64,000 nt of DNA from Cylicocyclus nassatus (Eukaryota > Nematoda > Chromadorea > Rhabditida > Strongylidae), in contig CATQJL010000001.1 of the NCBI GenBank assembly GCA_958299035.1, positions 105,037,661-105,101,660 of the forward strand, in the 5' to 3' direction. Position numbers and translations under genes: made by a program. Positions 54,739-64,000 of this stretch are shown piece by piece (position 1 is the stretch's first letter; the number at the start of each line of letters is the position of its first letter). The notes under the pieces were generated by a model. The model had not been told where the DNA came from, did no database searches, and saw only the letters and a program-made list of their open reading frames with translations.

Positions 54739-57700
54739 ATTTATTTTCTATTTTCTTCTTGCACTCTAGAAAGAATCACACAGACCTCACCCTAGACACA
54801 TTTCAAACTTCTGCTTTTTTTCTTGCGCCGTAATTTTCGCAAAAGATAATTTACTATTTACAAAACCAGACCACCTAACCTGTGATTAGTCCACCAAAGA
54901 TGGCCATTGCTAGCGCAGTGCCCATGCCAGCCAGTTGATACAAGGCTTGCGTCTCGCGATTTCTATCACCCATCATAGGGCCACCTTCGAAGTACGGATA
55001 TATGTGGTACAGCCTAGAATTGTAAAGGTTCTGCATAAAAAATTCAGAACATCACTTGAAAGCTTACGTTTTTCCATAGCTTTCTGGCTCGTAGCCGAGC
55101 GCGAAAATTATGCTAAAGATCTGGAAGAAAGCGATATAAATAACACAGAAATTCACGAAACTTGTAGGAGGTGTTTAAATTTCGAATTATAAGAAACCTT
55201 ACCCCTGCAAGAATTCCAGGTATTCCATGAAGATTATGAACACCACAAGTGTCGAATAGTTTGAATCTTTTTTCGAGTTTTGGCTGAAAATATTTGGCTG
55301 TGGATTATGCCATTTGTTTCTGGGTCAAACATACACTGAGCCATGCATGTCCAATAACCGACACGAAACTGGCACAAATACCAACAGCTACAGCATGTGA
55401 TGGGTAAAGCACTGCATTTGCTGCTGAGCCTGAACCAGAATAATTTCAGTTACAATATTAATAGCAAAAACCACAAGTAGCTTCGGAATGCTGATTTATG
55501 ATGATTAAAGACAAATAAACTGATCGATTTATCGGTAGAAAAACGGTTTCTTTAATGATCTAAGAAAAGCAGGTAAATTTGCTAACCTATAGCTACGCCA
55601 CCGGACAGAGTGGAACTCTGAATATGAATCATGTTGAAGCGTCCAAGATTATCCACAAATGAACTCAGTATGAATGTTGTGACAGTCCCACTAGCCATTG
55701 CAAGATATGTGTTCATAATGGCTCGATGACGAGCATCCTCTGCAAAATGCTAAAATTGGTAGAAAGAATTGTCAATAAAATTTTCTTGGTTGGAATCATT
55801 GCTTCAATTTTTCCATAGTATTTTCCTGCCTAAATTTTTAAACGATACTTCAGAAAAATGCACAAGTAACGCTACAAATCACAAAATGAAGAAGGAGATG
55901 AGGACGAAGAAGAAAGATTCAGTGAAGTATCTCATAATCAGTCAGGTTTAGAAACTTTTGTTCGGAGAGTTAGGGGGGGGGGATTTTTTGCATAAGAGCA
56001 AAGCCTCGAAAAATTTTCTGGTATGCTCCTTATTTTACTCGTAGGTCTATAACCCCAAAATCTTCAATTTTACAATAATTCAATTTGTCAATTTCAAAGT
56101 CAATCACTTATTTACAAGTAAAAACAAGTTATTTGCACAATTTTTTAACTCATGCAGATAACACAAGAATTACGAGGCCGTCACCTCCCCCCTCCCCCCC
56201 CCCCCCCCCCACTCCCCGTGGGTGCACCATTGCTTATAATACAATATGGTTAAGTTGCCAGCACGAACTCACCAGGTTCCTGAACGGCGGCGTTGAAAGA
56301 AGGGAAGAAAACCCAGAGAAGAAGGGTTCCTGAAATGAGAAAATTTCTTCCGAAAAACTCAGCTTCTGCTTTTTTCCAACCAAAAGTTCTCGACCAAACA
56401 ATTTCGAATTCAAAGCAAAAAATTTTTTTCAAAGAGGTCTAGAGTTAAAAGATTGCTAAAGAAATTTTCACGAAAAACAAATTTCCCTTCATTTTTTCAT
56501 CCAGAAAGACTCGATCAACAATGCACAATCGCGTGGATAAGTTTAAGAATCAAGAACCCTTGTTTTGAAAAGATAGGTAAGAAAATGCGCACCAATCATA
56601 GAAAAAAGATCCGAATGATGTATAGAGCCCTCTTCATCCATTTCCATGACATTCTTTTTCTTTCCAACCATTGCGGCAGCCAACCCGAAATAGGCGCCAA
56701 ATGCATGAACCACAAGTGAGCGGCCTCCATCATTAACCTGTACAAATCATTTTTTTGTATCATAAATAAATTTATCGAAGTTCTAAAAATAAGGAAGACC
56801 CACGTGAAGGATGTTGACTACTATGTGATCAACAAACACTGAGATGCTTGTTTCGAAAAACGCCAACAAGAGAAACTGCACTGGTGTCATTCGCCCCAAT
56901 AACACTCCCATAGTAATCAAAACAACAGCACATGAAGCATCGGCGCAAATCATTCTAGAAATTCTTTATAGGAATTTCAGCAATATGTCAAGAATAAAAA
57001 ATGCATACTCTGGGACTCCAAGGGTAAATGTTCCTGTTTCTTGAAATTGTTTCGAGAAAAATCCGCGCAAAAGCATGGCCCATTGGATCACAAAGGCTGA
57101 GAGGAGAAGATTTACAGATACAGCAGAGAAACCATATCTCTAAATGAGGAGTTTTGATAAAATTATCTGGGAAACTTATTTGTAGGAAATTTTTTCTATG
57201 AGTAAAAAATGGAATTGTAAAAAAACTTGTTTTATGAATAGAAAAAAATTTTTTTTGATGTTTAGGATGTTTAGGATGTTTAGGATCAGTTTAATGCTTT
57301 CATATACGTTCGTTTTTCTTTTATTCCTGTGCATCCTGTGTACAAAAATGCTAAACAGAAAATTATATTATAAGTTTTTCTTCCTAAAAAAATAGCGAAT
57401 ATCTCCCAAAGCGCACAATGCAGAATTCATTTTGTACAGTATTTTGACAAATTTATTAGGTTGGTGCAAAAGTTTTGTCAGTTTATTCAACCCATCGGCT
57501 AACACACTGGAATGAAGATAAACAAATATTTCGAAATGTATCCGATGCAGAATTTCTTCCTCTTTCCAGCAGCTAAACTCATATTGTGTTTCGTTGCGAG
57601 AGTGATGAGCTATTTGCTGGAAATTGCAATCGTTCGTTTTTACCATGCCCAATTTTCGCTTATTTTCAAAATTTTTGTATGAGACCTAAGGAAGAGCTTC

Positions 57701-58819
57701 AATAACCAGCAGATAGGGCGAAACTTTTGCCAACTAGTGCAATTTTTTGTAGCCCTACGGCTTGTCTTTCAGAATTTTCTACGATTTATTTTTTGAAGTG
57801 ACCAAATTTTACATTCAGCCTATTTTAACCCCCTGGAATATAAAATGTTAAACACTTCAGTCATCATTCGATGCAACTTTTTCTCCTCTTTCTAACACTT
57901 GTCTTTCTTTGTCAAGACACGCGAAATTTGTGGGGAAAATCGCAGTATCTCTCAATTTCAGGAATGCGCACTGCCGTAACCTATGTTTCAAAATCTTCAT
58001 AATAGCGAAAGTCGCTCATTTACTTTGTAATGGTCGCGGTAGTAATAATCAAGTGTTGGCACCTCAGTATTCTGGAGGTTTTGCAGTGTTTGGTGCAATA
58101 ACAGGTTATGCGATTTTTAGAAAACACAACACTTTTAGCAAATCATTTGACAAAAATCTAAAAAAGCAGCTAAAAAAAGAAAAAAATTGCGCAAGTTGGG
58201 AAAAGGTTTGTCCTATGTGGTGGTTATTAGAACCCCTCGGAAAGTCTCATCCAAAAATTTTGAAAATTAGTGAAAGTTGGACACGATAAAAACGAATGGT
58301 TGCAATTTCCAACAAATAGCTCACCACTCTCGCAACGAAACACAACGGAGTTTAGCAGCTTGAAAGGGGAAGAAATTCTGCATCGGATACATTTCGAAAT
58401 ATTTGTTTATCTTCATTCTAGCGTGTTTGCCGATGGAAAAAAACTGACAAAATTTTTGCACCAACCTAATATTATTTGATAGGAAGTGATACTTTCCGTA
58501 TGAAAAAAAATTCCTAAATCAACTTACCTTCAAGAATGCCATCAAAAATCCAAACCCGACAAACATCATGAGATGCACGTCCTGGAACACTAAACATCTT
58601 CGTTGCTTTTCCTTACGGGCTTTTTATAAGCACTTCAGATTTTAAAAATTTTTTACGAAACTTACAAGGGTAATCGGTTCCACTGTAGATCCTCTTACTA
58701 TCGTCTAGTGGGTCTATATATCGGCAAAATAATGAGAATAATATGAGGAAAATCATTTGGAAAAATAGGGCTATCACAGAAAATTGGCGTCTGCGCCAAA
58801 CGCTTTTCGAAGCAGGCAT
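54725..58819 (-). CDS. Rh-type ammonium/ammonia transporter, 12 exons (join, complement)
   Basis: Membrane channel of the Amt/Mep/Rh family that moves ammonia/ammonium across cell membranes. Exons in transcript order: 58819-58666, 58589-58528, 57139-57009, 56954-56804, 56737-56593, 56329-56273, 55739-55587, 55429-55335, 55283-55203, 55120-55068, 55013-54880, 54765-54725. The sum is 1257 nt (418 aa) and all phases agree. Rh rather than Amt signatures: [47 protein letters not shown] and [13 protein letters not shown]. Both pore histidines (in VVHAFGAYF and VHNLHG) are present, so transport is plausible. The start is the Met of MPASKSVW just before helix 1. The cytosolic C-tail is only about 14 residues, shorter than in vertebrate Rh proteins, and the stop overlaps AATAAA. 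Likely a nematode rhr-1/rhr-2 homologue; I cannot tell which. Confidence 0.94.
57456..58469. mobile_element. Mariner-like element in Rh intron 2
   Basis: TTAGGTTGGTGCAAAAGTTT and its complement, 1.0 kb, in TA-rich flanks. The end sequence is a classic mariner TIR. No transposase is readable. It accounts for most of the 1.39-kb intron between exons 2 and 3 of the Rh gene. Confidence 0.87.
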
Positions 58820-59706
58820 TATGCGCGGAATTTTCTGGAATAACACTTTTGATTCGAGAAAATTTGATTCTAGGAGTGTAATGATTATGGAAAAATTCAG
58901 AGAAATTCTAAGAAAAAGTCTATTTGACACTCTCACTAAAACAACAATGACTATATTGGCAGATTGTAATGAAGAATCGATGAGTGCGCAGTGTCGACGG
59001 ATGAGACGTCAACCGCAATCGACGTCTGGCTGGTATCATTACCACAACCTGCGCGACGATGCACTTAGTCTCGCACGTACAGTTTTTGCCCCCCCCCCCT
59101 CTCCTTCCGATGATGCTATCTCTGATAAGTCGACCATGCGCAAGAAACACTTTCAAAGGTGATTATTACGCTGTACGTACAGACTCCCTGAAGTGCACCT
59201 AAAAATCAATTTATCAACTTATTGAACGTTCTTTAGAAAAAGAAACTTTGTATCTTCCTTGCGCAATAATATTTCGATTAAAAAGCAGATGGTTTGTGAA
59301 AACTCGCAAAAAGCTTAACATTACTGACCATGACGAGACTAGAAAAGCGGAAAACCAAGTTAGTCCGATTTTTTTCACCAATATTCGATTCAAAACAAGT
59401 TGTAAGTGGTCAAAGTTAAGCGATAAAAATTACTAAAAAAATCACGTTTGGGTTAGAATCTGAGGGGATTTGTGTTCTGAGGGGGCAAAAATTTTGCAAG
59501 TTTTAACGAGCAGCTCATTTATTGATAAGATTTTTCTCTTCAATCCTAATCAAATTCTCCGATTCCAGAAAATTTGCGTGCCAACCGGAATGTCGATTAA
59601 AAATCTTTTAATTATTACCTAAACCTCTTCAGCGGTTTGGCTCCAAAAATAAAGATTCGCAAAAACTTGTTTCGTCTTCCTCTCCATCATCTCGTTCAGT
59701 AAATGC
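58820..59706. other. Upstream region of the Rh gene
   Basis: Contains the Rh promoter by position. A C run at 59089-59099; no TATA-type or other motif I can defend. Confidence 0.4.
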
Positions 59707-60600
59707 ATTAGGTTGGATCAAAAATCATGTCGTGTGATTTTTGGAGGACAGGAAGGCTCGCTGACATATCCCTTTTCGAAGACTTGATGCTAATCCAAGC
59801 AGTTTGTAAATGTATCGTTATGGGGAAATTGACGCTTGGCAAAAATCGAAATGCCTGAGTTTATCCACCTGAAGAAGGAATCGACAGCAAAAAAAAGTTC
59901 AGACTCAAAATTCTGTTGAGAGCACCTGAATTCGGCTGCAATGTTTGAGTATCAAACGGAAAATTGCGCTATGGGTAACGCATAAACTGACCATAGATAC
60001 TTATACTGCTAGAATACTGATATCATCCATTTGGATCACTCTTCCCGTTTAAACCTGAGGAGCCATCTGAAAATCATTTGTTCGTAATATTTTGTCATGA
60101 AGGCACACCTTGCTTGTCCCTGCGCTTCATGAGCTTTCAATCCATAAAAACTAAGACGGCATTTGGCTAAACGCTTTTTTCCACTTGTCAAAAAAGGCAG
60201 TTTTAGTGTTGAATGTCTCCGCCTAATTGTGCCTATTGAAACCGTTTTGTTTTTCTCCCGCTATTGACATCGGACACTGGATGATGAATGATTCTTCATT
60301 ATAATGAATTGTAAACGATATTGAGAGAGTAGTCATCATTCACAACTACTGCAAATCCAAAAGCAACAGACCATACTGGCAAAGAACGATGATTTCTGAA
60401 TTTTTATGATTTATCAACACATTTTCCTTCACTTCTGTTGAATTTATCGATGCTGTTCAGTTTATGATCAATTACTTTGTCAGTCTGGAAAAGACCTTCT
60501 TGAGTCAGGTTGTTGGTATCCCTGACATTTCAGCAGTGAATTGGGATTAAGCGATAAAAAAAATTCATCTCCTCTTTGCCTTTTCCTAGAAAAACTGAAT
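59707..60600 (+). pseudogene. Possible mariner remnant, right end missing
   Basis: A mariner-type left tip (TTAGGTTGGATCAAAAATCA) lies at 59708. A damaged stretch near 60265-60300 resembles the first-Asp block of a mariner transposase (TGDEKW type) only after frame changes. No matching right tip was found. Confidence 0.35.
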
Positions 60601-60637
60601 GCACGTTTCCCTGTGTCAGTCTTGCCAAGCCCCAAAT

Positions 60638-60820
60638 AAGACATTTAGAATTTCGAAAGCGTTTCGGATGACTATGCAAAATGCAGGCTGTGCAAACAGA
60701 TCAGTGAATGCTTCTTCTCCAATGAAAAATAAGACATTTAGAATTTCGAAAGCGTTTCGGATGACATAAGCAAATTGCAGGCTGTGCAAACAGATCAGTG
60801 AATGCTTCTTCTCCAATGAA
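60638..60820. repeat. Two tandem ~91-bp repeats
   Basis: AAGACATTTAGAATTTCGAA to CTTCTTCTCCAATGAAA occurs twice in direct order with few differences (first unit about 60638-60728, second about 60731-60820). Confidence 0.92.
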
Positions 60821-60954
60821 ATGATCCACTTATAGCTTAGAATAACAAAATGAATTACATTTGGTGGTCGGCAATGTCGTACTTTCTCAACAGCATGAGT
60901 TCCCTATTCTAAATTGGATATTTACTAGAAGTACTAGCGGATGAAGACGATGAA

Positions 60955-61434
60955 ATGGATCAGAGGCGGAAGACACAATTTTTATTATTCTATTTCAAGA
61001 AACTCAAGAAACAGCTGGTGCGCAATAGGCTTTACGACAGAACTTGTACTACACGAGATTGCGTAGTGTGCCCTTACGGAAAACCCGGTAACTGCGCAAA
61101 AACTGGCGTCGTTTACCAAATCGAATGTATGAGCTGCTCCTCCATTTATATCGGTGAAACTTGTCGGCCACTAAGCGTAAGGATAAATGAACACCTAGCT
61201 AGTAAGAAACGTCAGAGCATAATAAGCCCACTAGGTAAACATAGGAAAGTAGAACACAGCGGTGATGATTTTGAAATCAAGTGCAAAATATTAGCCTACG
61301 AAGATCAAATCTCTTCCCGAAAGGCTTTAGAGGCGTCCTACATACTTGCCCGGGATCCGAAGATGAACGGCAAGAATGAAAAGCTGTCTATCACAAGTGA
61401 TCTACTACCGTATCTTTCGTTATGCGAACTGTGA
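60955..61434 (+). pseudogene. Penelope-like element C-terminus with GIY-YIG endonuclease
   Basis: 159 codons. A cysteine cluster (CVVCPYGKPGNC) precedes the GIY-YIG core (GVVYQIECMSCSSIYIGET and the Arg of CRPLSVRINEH), the layout at the end of Penelope-like retroelement proteins, where the nuclease nicks target DNA. No reverse transcriptase is seen upstream, so this is a 5'-truncated copy although the nuclease frame is open. The start ATG is the first in frame and probably not native. It is followed by an element 3' end with a hammerhead-like motif at 61669-61692. Confidence 0.8.
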
Positions 61435-61745
61435 GATAGCTGACCTATATTTAAACAGCCTCACATTGTTCCGACTGCTCATTTCGTCACTGCAGTCCAT
61501 CGAGCAAGTTCTGAAACAGATAAACATTGCTACCAGTGATACACTCGGTGGGTCGATTTCTACGCCCAGCCTCTCGATCTTCATCCTAGATGAATCGAGT
61601 ACGCAGATGGGAGAAGGGCTTGGCAGCAAGTAGAGTGGTATCAAAGTGAATGACACCTTTCCAGGCCTCTGAAGACGGTGTGTAACCGAAACGTCAGGCA
61701 ATAAAGTGTATCATTGTTGAAAACCTGTACGGCAAAGAAGATTAA
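61435..61745 (+). mobile_element. Penelope-like element 3' region
   Basis: Continues from the GIY-YIG frame. Contains CTCTGAAGACGGTG...CCGAAACGTC, AATAAA at 61700 and the terminal AACCTGTACGGCA motif also found at 47.1 kb. Confidence 0.65.
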
Positions 61746-61997
61746 CTGAATTTATTCTATTTCATTTTTTCAGTGCACCTCGAGCATAATAGATATAGAT
61801 GAAGATATATTACATAGTAACATCTTAATCTACATTACAGTGCAATTATACAGCTATGTGCAAACCTCTTTATTAAACCTCCTTTTCAAGGAATTACCCC
61901 ACATTGTAGTATTGTGATTTGACAGTGAAAGGAATACTCAAATATAAAGTTGGCGTAAGCCTGATCAGTATTCAACAAACACTGCTTTACTTTTAAG

Positions 61998-63304
61998 GCC
62001 CGTATGCACGTACGTCCCCGCTGGGGAAGGGAGGGGAGCTGGATCCCCAAGGGAACGATCCCCTCCGCCGAACCCCGCAATGACAGAGGGGAGGGGAGTG
62101 TGAATGGTTTCAGAGGTATTGATCGAGCGAACCCCAGTGCATACGGGGTTGAATGGGGGAGGGGATCCCCTCCCCTCCCCCTCTCGAACCCCGTATTCGC
62201 GAATTTAACTCAATAACGCGGGGGAGGGGATCGACATCCCCTACAACGGAGTAGGGGTTCGATGGTGTAGGTCAAGCCAGAGAAGTGAGTATTCTGATTT
62301 CAATCAATTATTACAAAGCATTTTGTTCAAATTGATGAAAGATTTTCTATGGGAGCCGGGTTCCTCTCTCAGCGACCTGCAGCTTGCAGTTTTAACTCTC
62401 TCTTTTATATTCGCTTCTTGTAAAGTAATCCGGACATATATCTGCCAGTTTCAAATATCTGTAGAACGTTGTGACCATTCACGAGAGTTGAGCATTTTTT
62501 ATCTGGCATGATAGTTTTATCCATTAAGGCTGGTACAACATATTGTAACTATCGCATTAAATGATAAATTGTTCTTATCTTGTTATCTTATCTGCTTTGA
62601 ATAAAATGAAAATTAGCAGACTCGCGTGTTTCTGAGTAAAGATCCTCGGAGGGATGATCCCCTCCCCATCGCTCCCCTCGTGCATAGCAGGGATGGCCGC
62701 TGGGGATCATTCCCCTGGGGTAAAGGACGAAGCAGCTGATAGCTACAGCGTTTATAAGGAGCTGGCACGATTTGCAGCTTCAGTTATGTGTAGAAATGCT
62801 GGTTTTAATGTCCGCGCCCCCCCCCCCCCCTTTTTCGGCAGCATAACGTCTTCTACCCATTCACTGCATATACATACATCTTGACTTCTGTCATTGAACA
62901 CCTTTAAGCTGAAATGGGCAGCATGGGCGCAAATGGGCAGCATCCATGAAAACAGCAGGAATATAATGGATGTAGGAAATATTTCTTTAGTGTGCCGATC
63001 GCAATCACGGCAGACGGCATTCCGCAACGACTAAATATCGCCGAGACACATTGAAGGCGAGTAGCTATCAAAAGATAAGAAAAAGGAATAATTACTGCAA
63101 AAAAGCGGAAGCAAAATGAATTCCCCGCTCGATCTCCCCTTCTGCATAAGGGGGCTCCCCTCCCCTACTCCCAGGGGATCCCCTCTCCGGTATTGCCTTT
63201 CTGCATACGGGGATTCGCGTGGGGAAGGGAGGGGAGCCCCAGCGGGGATTGCAATGGTTAAACTCACATACCCTCCCCGCGGGGATGTACGTGCATACGG
63301 GCCT
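61998..63304. mobile_element. GC-rich foldback element with GGCCCGTATGCACGTAC ends
   Basis: AGGCCCGTATGCACGTAC at the left is exactly inverted at the right (63287-63304), followed by CCCCGC/GGGGAAGGGAGGGGAG blocks on both sides. Related in plan and sequence to family J. A C run lies at 62818-62830. No protein recognised. Confidence 0.75.
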
Positions 63305-64000
63305 AAGAATAAGTTTTTTCTTCTAGTACGCTACCAATGCGACCCTGAGTCCTGAGTTACAGTCCATCATCACCTTTCTTCTGACTATTGGAAATGTAAC
63401 CGAAATTTGGCTTGAGTTGCTGTGCAAAGAGAATTGATTTTTAGCTGCTTGAATAATGATGCTCTTCAAAAAAAGCAGCTTAATGCAACTCTAGCAGTAG
63501 CGAATGCGACAGGAAAATAATATCGCTTCCACTTCAATTAAATCATCATCTCTACCAGATTGGTGCCCTCTACAGGTCGGTCAGCGGTTTAGGAAATCCC
63601 CAAACTTGATGGAAAAATTATTGGCCGACGATTAGCTAGCACAGGGTTTAAAAATTCAACATCTTCACACTGGAAGTAAATTTTCGGATTTAAATCAACG
63701 ATAAGTTGCCCATATAAGCACAGCCTTGGTTTTAAAAGAAATGGTTATCCCATCAAGAGCCAATCACATACGAATCTTGACTTTTGTAAGTGTGTGCTAA
63801 AAAAGACCCCTCGAGATAAACTGCAGTTTCATATATTCAGTGGCACTGATGTTGAATTTTTCCTCTGTCATATGTTTCTGTATCCCTTGTATGCTTATGA
63901 ACAATGACACATTCTAGCTGTAGACTCATAATGTCGAGACTGAAGCTACAGCTGAGTCAACTGTGTTTATCAGGAAAAGGGGGCAGTTTCTCTTGAAAGG
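63305..64000. other. No gene seen
   Basis: Unique-looking AT-rich sequence up to the window end. Confidence 0.5.

Noticed and set aside
54725..58819. First read as an Amt-type ammonium transporter
   Set aside because: [20 protein letters not shown] and [10 protein letters not shown] blocks are Rh-type, and the N-terminus has the Rh plan.
60955..61434. Homing endonuclease or UvrC-type repair nuclease
   Set aside because: The Cys cluster before GIY-YIG and the element-like 3' end point to a Penelope-like retroelement.

Overview
The window looks like chromosomal DNA of a parasitic clade V (strongylid, hookworm-like) nematode. The grounds are two intron-containing animal genes with short 45-50 bp nematode introns, an RTE-type LINE of the kind very abundant in strongylids, a CR1-type LINE, a Penelope-like element, and a dense load of mariner/Tc1-related elements with TA targets. 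Genus is inference; nothing here fixes a species.

Only two host genes are supported. (1) A Cys-loop ligand-gated ion channel subunit on the + strand, 22894-48280: 12 exons totalling 1302 nt (433 aa) spread over 25.4 kb, every junction in phase. Its large introns are almost entirely transposable elements; intron 4 is nearly filled by a 5.8-kb palindrome. (2) An Rh-type ammonium transporter on the - strand, 58819-54725: 12 exons, 1257 nt (418 aa), all junctions in phase and both pore histidines present. The two genes converge, leaving about 6.4 kb of repeat-rich DNA between their 3' ends.

Layout: 0.5-1.7 kb Helitron-like repeat; 1.7-8.8 kb an almost gap-free array of eight mariner-related TIR elements joined at TA runs, with a perfect 37-bp-arm hairpin in the middle; 9.2-10.7 kb nested foldback elements; 11-17.5 kb a decayed CR1 remnant followed by a fuller CR1 LINE carrying two TA-targeted insertions; 18.4-21.8 kb small inverted-repeat elements and a decayed mariner; 21.8-22.65 kb a large inverted duplication of a coding-like segment; 22.9-48.3 kb the receptor gene with its TE-filled introns (RTE LINE nested in a TIR element, CTCAG elements, giant palindrome, Tc1-like foldback); 49.6-51.4 kb more TIR elements; 54.7-58.8 kb the Rh gene with a mariner-like element in intron 2; 59.7-61.7 kb mariner remnant, 90-bp tandem repeat and the GIY-YIG end of a Penelope-like element; 62.0-63.3 kb a GC-rich foldback element.

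There is no sign of bacterial operons, CRISPR arrays or rRNA. Most open frames in the window are fragments of transposable elements.
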